Notes under the pieces: model-generated
Told to the model about the DNA's origin: nothing
Database searches by the model: none
The model's input: only the letters and a program-made list of their open reading frames with translations
Shown here: piece after piece, positions 59,466-64,000 of the stretch
Layout of the letters: every line of letters starts with the position of its first letter
Position numbering within the stretch: the stretch's first letter is position 1
NCBI RefSeq assembly: GCF_022819085.1
Contig: NZ_JALHAG010000012.1
Span: forward strand, 186,001-250,000
Direction: 5' to 3'
Origin: Planococcus ruber
Lineage (GTDB): Bacteria > Bacillota > Bacilli > Bacillales_A > Planococcaceae
Length of the DNA: 64,000 bases
Position numbers and translations under genes: made by a program

Positions 59466-60185
59466 TTACAGTTTAATCGGTATGCGTTTTGTCAGCATGC
59501 GGGTAGCTATGATCAATACGGCAATCAAAAGGAGCGAACCGATCACGGACATCAGTAAGCTTGCTTCAGTTGGAATGTACGGAATCCAAGGAATGATGGT
59601 GCTTAAGCCTGCTTCTCCCCAGAAGAATCCGTTCAAGCTGAGGGCCACAATCGCGAGCCCGACAAACCCGAGTCCAATCAGCCAATTAAAGCGGTAATAG
59701 CCGATGCCGATCAGCCAGCCGACCAAATAATATGTGAACACGTTCAGGAAGAAGACCCCGATGGCAGAAAACCAGCCGCTTGTCCGTTCGAAAATGGTCA
59801 GGCTATCTGATTTTACGGGCATGGAAACAAAGTTGGAGATAAGGTGTTCGATGCCATGGATAGCAAGAGGCACCACAGTGACAGCAATTGCGAGCCCGAA
59901 AGCGCCAATGACTACTCCAAAGAACATATCTTTTCGGCTGATTCCGTGCTGGACAAAATACGCCATGAAGCCGAAAGCAGCGATGATTCCACAGACGAGC
60001 ATGAAAATGGCGGCTGAGTAGCTGGAGAAGACGAAGAATCCTTCCACATTTGCGTCGTTGCGATTGGCGATAAACATGCCGATGACATGGGCCAGTGTCA
60101 GGAATGAGAAAAACCAGATGCTCCATTTGAATTGTTCCAAGAAAGAATCCCTTGCGATTTTCGGATAGAGTTTGACCGATTTCAT
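59466..60185 (-). CDS. ABC transporter membrane protein of GntR-ABC operon
   Basis: The 239-residue protein has six membrane helices (about 22-42, 55-78, 90-112, 133-160, 165-188 and 205-228) separated by short loops, as in small ABC-2 type permeases. It lies one base after the ATPase gene. Together with the GntR regulator this is the Bacillus YtrA/YhcF-type arrangement, which often responds to cell-wall stress. Cargo unknown. Confidence 0.85.
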   Translation of the reverse strand: MKSVKLYPKIARDSFLEQFKWSIWFFSFLTLAHVIGMFIANRNDANVEGFFVFSSYSAAIFMLVCGIIAAFGFMAYFVQHGISRKDMFFGVVIGAFGLAIAVTVVPLAIHGIEHLISNFVSMPVKSDSLTIFERTSGWFSAIGVFFLNVFTYYLVGWLIGIGYYRFNWLIGLGFVGLAIVALSLNGFFWGEAGLSTIIPWIPYIPTEASLLMSVIGSLLLIAVLIIATRMLTKRIPIKL

Positions 60186-60186
60186 A

Positions 60187-61062
60187 TCAGTGTGCCTCCT
60201 CTGTTAAGTGGATGAATAAATCTTGCAGGGAAACCGGGCCGATTTCTAAGCCGAGCTGCTGCGCTTTTTGTTGGTCTTCTTCACTTAAAGCGCCGTAGAC
60301 CATTACGGATTTCGTGCCGCCAAGCTTTTGTTCGTTCAAAACTTTTAATCCGGCGACAAATGCATCGACTTGATCCGCTGCACCTGTAATAGAAGCGCCG
60401 CGGGAAGCGATTGTTTCGTAATCTCCGTTCAACACGAGGCGGCCTTGGTCGATGATGACGACTTGATCAAACAGATAATCCATTTCCGATACTAAATGAG
60501 TGGAAAGAATGAACGTACGAGGATGCTTCGCCTGATCAGCCAGAATTTCCTGGTAAAAGATTTCACGCGCGGGTGCGTCCATGCCTACATAAGCTTCATC
60601 AAAAATCGTAATCGGGGAACGGCTCGCCAGTCCGATGACGGCATTCAACGCGGACTGCATCCCTTTCGACAATTTGCTGATCGGTTTATCCAATGGGAGT
60701 TTAAATCGTTTCAGCAGATAGTCGGCATATTCTTTATCGTAACTTGGCCGGTAATATTCCGGAAATTCAAGAAACTGCGGAATTTTCTCGTATTCTTCTT
60801 TGTAGTCTTTGTTGTAAATAAAAGATACTTGCAGCATTTTATCGGCGTTTTCAAATACCGGTTCACCGTCAATGAAAACTTGCCCTTCCGTTGTCTCACG
60901 AAAAGCGGCGATTAAAGACAGAAGGGAAGTTTTGCCTGCGCCGTTTCGTCCGATCAAGCCGTGGATCCGATTCGATTCGAGTGATAATGACAAATCTTTC
61001 AACGCTTCAAATTTACCGAATTTCAATGTCACGTTATCTATTTTGATATGAGCTTCCATCAT
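60187..61062 (-). CDS. ABC transporter ATP-binding protein of GntR-ABC operon
   Basis: The 291-residue ATPase has Walker A GLIGRNGAGKTSLL (about 36-49), the signature ISKLSKGMQSALNAV (about 132), Walker B TIFDEAYVGMDA (about 153) and STHLVSE (His near 187). The signature KLSKGM and Walker B DEA rather than DEP are the variants typical of YtrB/YhcG-type exporters. The start overlaps the GntR stop by 4 bp. It works with the following six-helix permease. Confidence 0.88.
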   Translation of the reverse strand: MMEAHIKIDNVTLKFGKFEALKDLSLSLESNRIHGLIGRNGAGKTSLLSLIAAFRETTEGQVFIDGEPVFENADKMLQVSFIYNKDYKEEYEKIPQFLEFPEYYRPSYDKEYADYLLKRFKLPLDKPISKLSKGMQSALNAVIGLASRSPITIFDEAYVGMDAPAREIFYQEILADQAKHPRTFILSTHLVSEMDYLFDQVVIIDQGRLVLNGDYETIASRGASITGAADQVDAFVAGLKVLNEQKLGGTKSVMVYGALSEEDQQKAQQLGLEIGPVSLQDLFIHLTEEAH

Positions 61063-61433
61063 GTGTCACTTCCTTTCGCATTTTTAATCAGTTCAATGAT
61101 TTCTTCTTGGGAAATGCCGAGTTTCTTCGCTTCCTGTACTAAGCCAACAACGTAATTGTCGACAAAAGCTTTTTTGCGTTGATTTACCAATGTTTTTTTT
61201 GCTCCTTCTGCTACAAACATGCCAATCCCTCGCTTTTTGAATAGGATGCCTTCATCCACTAATTGATTGATGCCTTTAGAAACGGTCGCATGGTTAATTT
61301 TGTAGAAACTCACAAGTTGGTTGGTCGATGGCGCCTGATCGCCTTCTTTTAATTGGTCATTTACAATTTGGTCTTCGATCAATTCACGGACTTGAAGAAA
61401 AATGGGTTTATTCGAATCGAATGGACTGCTCAA
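61059..61433 (-). CDS. GntR family regulator (YtrA subfamily)
   Basis: The 124-residue protein has a GntR winged helix (PIFLQVRELIEDQI, GDQAPSTNQLVSFYKINHATVSKGINQLVDEGILFKKRGIGMFV in pieces, about 8-78) and a short two-helix C-terminal tail, the YtrA type that controls ABC transporter operons. The frame goes back to 61475, but GGAGGT eight bases before the TTG at 61433 gives the family N-terminus. A 42-bp perfect palindrome just upstream is its likely operator. Confidence 0.9.
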   Translation of the reverse strand: MSSPFDSNKPIFLQVRELIEDQIVNDQLKEGDQAPSTNQLVSFYKINHATVSKGINQLVDEGILFKKRGIGMFVAEGAKKTLVNQRKKAFVDNYVVGLVQEAKKLGISQEEIIELIKNAKGSDT

Positions 61434-61456
61434 TGGATGCACCTCCTTTTTTGTAT

Positions 61457-61498
61457 AGGATATATGGTTATACACTTATGTGTATAACCATATATCCT
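61457..61498. promoter_or_regulatory. Candidate GntR operator (42-bp perfect palindrome)
   Basis: Perfect 19-bp arms, beginning AGGATATATGGTTATACAC, flank a 4-nt centre. It lies 24 bp upstream of the TTG start of the GntR gene. On the minus strand TTGACA (61514-61509) stands about 17 bp before TATGGT inside the palindrome, so repressor binding would cover the promoter. Confidence 0.8.
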
Positions 61499-61592
61499 TA
61501 CATTCGTTTTGTCAATCATTCTGATAAAAAATAATAGCGGTGTTTAAAAATGAAATAAGGGGAAAAGAGAAAGGAGGAAAGGGGAGAGTCAG

Positions 61593-62528
61593 ATGAAAGC
61601 AATCGTAATTGAAGCGTACGGTGGAAAAGAACAACTGAAAGAAAAAGATATGCCCATGCCAAAAATGGCAGACAATCAAGTGCTGCTTGAAGTCCATGCG
61701 ACTTCGATTAACCCGATCGACTGGAAACTGCGGGAGGGGTATCTGAAAGAGATGCAGCCTTTTGAGTTTCCCATCATCCTTGGGTGGGATGCAGCGGGAG
61801 TCATTGTTGAAACTGGGAAAGGTGTGAAGGATTTCAAAGTGGGCGACCGCGTATTCGTGCGGCCTGAACTTACAAGAGAAGGGACTTATGCCGAATTTAT
61901 TGCGGTGGAAGAGCATTTACTTGCGAAAATGCCCGATGCGATGACATTCGAAGAAGGTGCAGCGATTCCGTTAGTAGGTTTGACTGCATGGGAATGCCTG
62001 GTTGAAGTGGCCGGCGTAAAAGAAGGCGATAAAGTATTGGTGCATGCAGGGGCAGGTGGTGTCGGGACGAACGCCATCCAAATCGCTAAAAGTTTTGGTG
62101 CCTATGTGGCAGCAACCGCCAGCAGCAAAAACAAAGAGCTGCTGGAATCACTCGGTGCCGACCAAGTCGTCGATTATAAAGAAGAAGCGTTCGAGGAAGT
62201 CATTAACGATTTTGATATCGTCCTTGATACATTAGGCGAAGACGTTCAAGAAAAAAGTTTCGGTGTCTTGAAAAAAGGCGGAATGCTTGTATCGATTGCG
62301 CAGCCGCCGGATGAAGAAACGGCCAAGAAGCACGGCGTCAAAACCGGCTATGTATTCCTGCAACCGGAAGGTGAAAAATTACAGAAGTTGGCGAAGCTTT
62401 ACGAAGAAGGCAAGCTAAAGCCGGTCATTGGGGAAACTTACGGATTTTCTGCAAAAGATTTGCAGGATGCGCATGCTGCGAGCGAAACGCATCATGCGAA
62501 AGGGAAGATTGTCATTAAAGTGAAGTGA
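61593..62528 (+). CDS. NADP-dependent quinone oxidoreductase-like MDR protein
   Basis: The 311-residue zinc-free medium-chain reductase has ATSINPIDWKLREG (about 36), GWDAAGVIVETG (about 63), VLVHAGAGGVGTNAIQIAK (cofactor loop, about 149) and a C-terminal HAKGKIVIK. It resembles the YogA/QOR-type NADPH:quinone oxidoreductases. No zinc ligands are visible. It starts at an ATG with an AGGGGAGAG site and is divergent from the GntR operon. The substrate is unknown. Confidence 0.88.
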   Translation: MKAIVIEAYGGKEQLKEKDMPMPKMADNQVLLEVHATSINPIDWKLREGYLKEMQPFEFPIILGWDAAGVIVETGKGVKDFKVGDRVFVRPELTREGTYAEFIAVEEHLLAKMPDAMTFEEGAAIPLVGLTAWECLVEVAGVKEGDKVLVHAGAGGVGTNAIQIAKSFGAYVAATASSKNKELLESLGADQVVDYKEEAFEEVINDFDIVLDTLGEDVQEKSFGVLKKGGMLVSIAQPPDEETAKKHGVKTGYVFLQPEGEKLQKLAKLYEEGKLKPVIGETYGFSAKDLQDAHAASETHHAKGKIVIKVK

Positions 62529-62534
62529 GCGGGG

Positions 62535-62566
62535 AAAGCAGGTCCAAAGAGGCCTGCTTTTTTTTA
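62535..62566 (+). terminator. Intrinsic terminator
   Basis: AAAGCAGG / CCTGCTTTTTTTT hairpin after the oxidoreductase gene. Confidence 0.85.
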
Positions 62567-62763
62567 TGGGCTGTTCGTTGACGGATGGGGGTTTCTCTTA
62601 AAGCTTGCTGCGTTCTTTCTAAAATAATTCACAAGATAAACAAGCAGAAATCCATCAAAAAATGGTATGATTAGAAGATAACTAAATCATGCAGGCTGGA
62701 AGATGAGAGAGCCGCGGAAATGATGAATAGTGGATTTTTTCAGTTTTAAGAACAGGTGATTAA

Positions 62764-64000
62764 ATGAGTCAGGCAAAAGCAAATGCATACAAAACTTCTA
62801 TACGAATGACCAATACAGCTTCGGAAAAAATGAGCGGGTTCGGAATCAGCGAACGCTCGTTTTTTGTTGTAGACCGTCCTTTCAAGGTGTTTCTCGAACG
62901 CTATCCGGCAGCAGCGGACGGCTCGCTTTCAGTTGCGTTGATTTTTGACCGCACAGAAAACGAACGGCTGTCTTCAAAAGAGTTGGGGCAATTGGTGGTG
63001 TTTCACTGTGTGTTTGCCAATCATCGTTTATTGGTGACAAATGTGACACTGCGGAAAGCCTATCAAACGCTCGGAACGAATTGGCAGCGCGAAGCGTATA
63101 TCACGTTCCAAGATTCCCGCGAACCGGCTCCGGTCGCTTTGATCAATATGATCAACCGCATGACGCCCGCGAAAGAAAGCTCGGAATACGTGAAAAAACG
63201 GATTTCAAGCTGGGAAGGCTATTTGAAGATCCAGGAACGCGGCATGGACATTCCGGATATCAAATCCTTCTATACTAAACTCGCATTCAGCCATGATTTC
63301 AGCCGCATCACTTTGACCGGCTGCCAGATGAAAGATACGGAATGGAAGTCGCTCAGAAATTTAAGTGTGCGGCTAACCGGGATCGACGGCGATGTCGGAA
63401 CCGTGATAAAAGCGGCAAACCGAACCGTTGAAATCGAACTTCAGAATTATGCCGTCAAACAGATGCGGGAAAAAGCGCATACGCTGAATAAAAAAGAAGT
63501 GGTGTTCAGCAATTTTGCTGCGCTCAGCCAGATCAGAAGATTGCGCCAAGGGTTTACGAATCTGGAAAAAGGGTTGGCGGTCAATCCGAATCTTGACCGT
63601 CTTTTATTTGAAGAAAAGCCGCCGGTCAATCCGCTTCAGAAAATCGACAAGCTGCAATTTCACAATCGCTTGAATGAGTTCCAGCAGCGGGCGGTTTCAG
63701 GTGCAGTGGCGGCGGATGATTTGTATGTGATCCAAGGGCCGCCGGGAACCGGAAAAACGACGGTTATTGCGGAAATCTGTCTGCAAAATGCGAAAAAAGG
63801 CTTGAAAACGCTTGTTGCTTCGCAGTCGAATTTAGCGGTCGATAATGCGCTGGGCCGGCTTCTCGTAAATAAAGACATCCGGATATTGCGCGTGGGCCGG
63901 ACTGAAAGCATCGAAGAAGAAGGCAAGAAATTTATCGAGGAAAACGTCGGACAGTATTGGAAAGACAATACCGTAAAAGAAGTATCCGCCCAGTACGAAA
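62764..64000 (+). CDS. SF1-type DNA/RNA helicase, N-terminal part (runs off the right edge)
   Basis: 412 codons are open from ATG 62764 to the window end, with AGGTGA upstream. The first ~290 residues are a soluble region without a recognised domain. Then come the Q-like LNEFQQRAV (about 300), Walker A VIQGPPGTGKTTVIAE (motif I, about 320) and LVASQSNLAVDNAL (motif Ia, about 350), as in the AAA_11/Upf1-like group of superfamily 1 helicases. Motifs II-VI would lie outside the window. The role (repair, RNA, or defence) cannot be decided. Confidence 0.85.
   Translation, partial: MSQAKANAYKTSIRMTNTASEKMSGFGISERSFFVVDRPFKVFLERYPAAADGSLSVALIFDRTENERLSSKELGQLVVFHCVFANHRLLVTNVTLRKAYQTLGTNWQREAYITFQDSREPAPVALINMINRMTPAKESSEYVKKRISSWEGYLKIQERGMDIPDIKSFYTKLAFSHDFSRITLTGCQMKDTEWKSLRNLSVRLTGIDGDVGTVIKAANRTVEIELQNYAVKQMREKAHTLNKKEVVFSNFAALSQIRRLRQGFTNLEKGLAVNPNLDRLLFEEKPPVNPLQKIDKLQFHNRLNEFQQRAVSGAVAADDLYVIQGPPGTGKTTVIAEICLQNAKKGLKTLVASQSNLAVDNALGRLLVNKDIRILRVGRTESIEEEGKKFIEENVGQYWKDNTVKEVSAQYE

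Overview
The window is a piece of a Gram-positive Bacillales chromosome, most likely from the Planococcaceae (Planococcus/Planomicrobium-like). This rests on strong AGGAGG-type ribosome sites, frequent TTG and GTG starts, dense intrinsic terminators, many Bacillus-type families (YkuI, YitT, YoxD, YfiT, YxjG/H, DUF4256, PadR-DUF2812, YtrA-type GntR with ABC genes) and a C30-carotenoid oxidase-type gene. No rRNA, tRNA, CRISPR array, prophage or intact insertion sequence is visible. Both edges cut through genes.

Layout. 1-7.1 kb: a cut-off minus-strand gene, a CPBP membrane protease, a DUF2269-like membrane protein, a luciferase-like monooxygenase, a YkuI-type degenerate EAL protein, an aromatic-acid-exporter-like protein and a threonine-synthase-like enzyme. 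7.3-8.3 kb: a class I c-di-GMP riboswitch in front of a secreted TIM-barrel-like protein. 8.5-16.1 kb: an ABC pair, a PadR-DUF4188 pair, a membrane gluzincin metallopeptidase, a duplicated peptidoglycan-binding protein and a GNAT. 16.2-24.7 kb: a YfcC permease plus M20 peptidase operon, a TerF-like vWA protein, a DinB/YfiT protein and a run of redox enzymes. 24.8-32.7 kb: a SAM-riboswitch-controlled YxjG/H gene, an Ltp-domain protein, YitT, a MetX-like hydrolase, an SGNH remnant, OsmC, YoxD and adenine deaminase. 32.8-41.5 kb: a dicarboxylate/amino acid symporter, AldA, aspartate dehydrogenase, a PadR-DUF2812 pair and a CdaR / glycerate kinase / GntP-permease module. 41.7-49.7 kb: a secreted M14 peptidase, CrtNb, a sulfurtransferase, an unknown secreted protein with an internal duplication, two SDR genes each followed by the same intergenic repeat element, and a TetR regulator. 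50.3-64 kb: a BceAB-type exporter, a decayed nhaC, a SAM-riboswitch-controlled cystine/methionine-type ABC importer, an extended SDR, a GntR-ABC operon with a 42-bp palindrome, a quinone-type oxidoreductase and a cut-off SF1 helicase.

How genes work together. Two SAM riboswitches tie YxjG/H and an amino-acid ABC importer to the sulfur/methionine state. A c-di-GMP riboswitch and a c-di-GMP-receptor-type EAL protein lie within 4 kb of each other. CdaR, glycerate kinase and the permease form a divergent sugar-acid module with a CcpA-like site. Three small regulators (two PadR, one GntR) each sit beside an inverted repeat placed in or near the promoter.

The least explained structure is a ~205-bp intergenic element present twice (46727-46931 and 47997-48203). 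It carries four direct repeats at an exact 21-bp period, is bounded by GCGCACT hairpins, and lies in both cases directly after the 3' end of an SDR gene.
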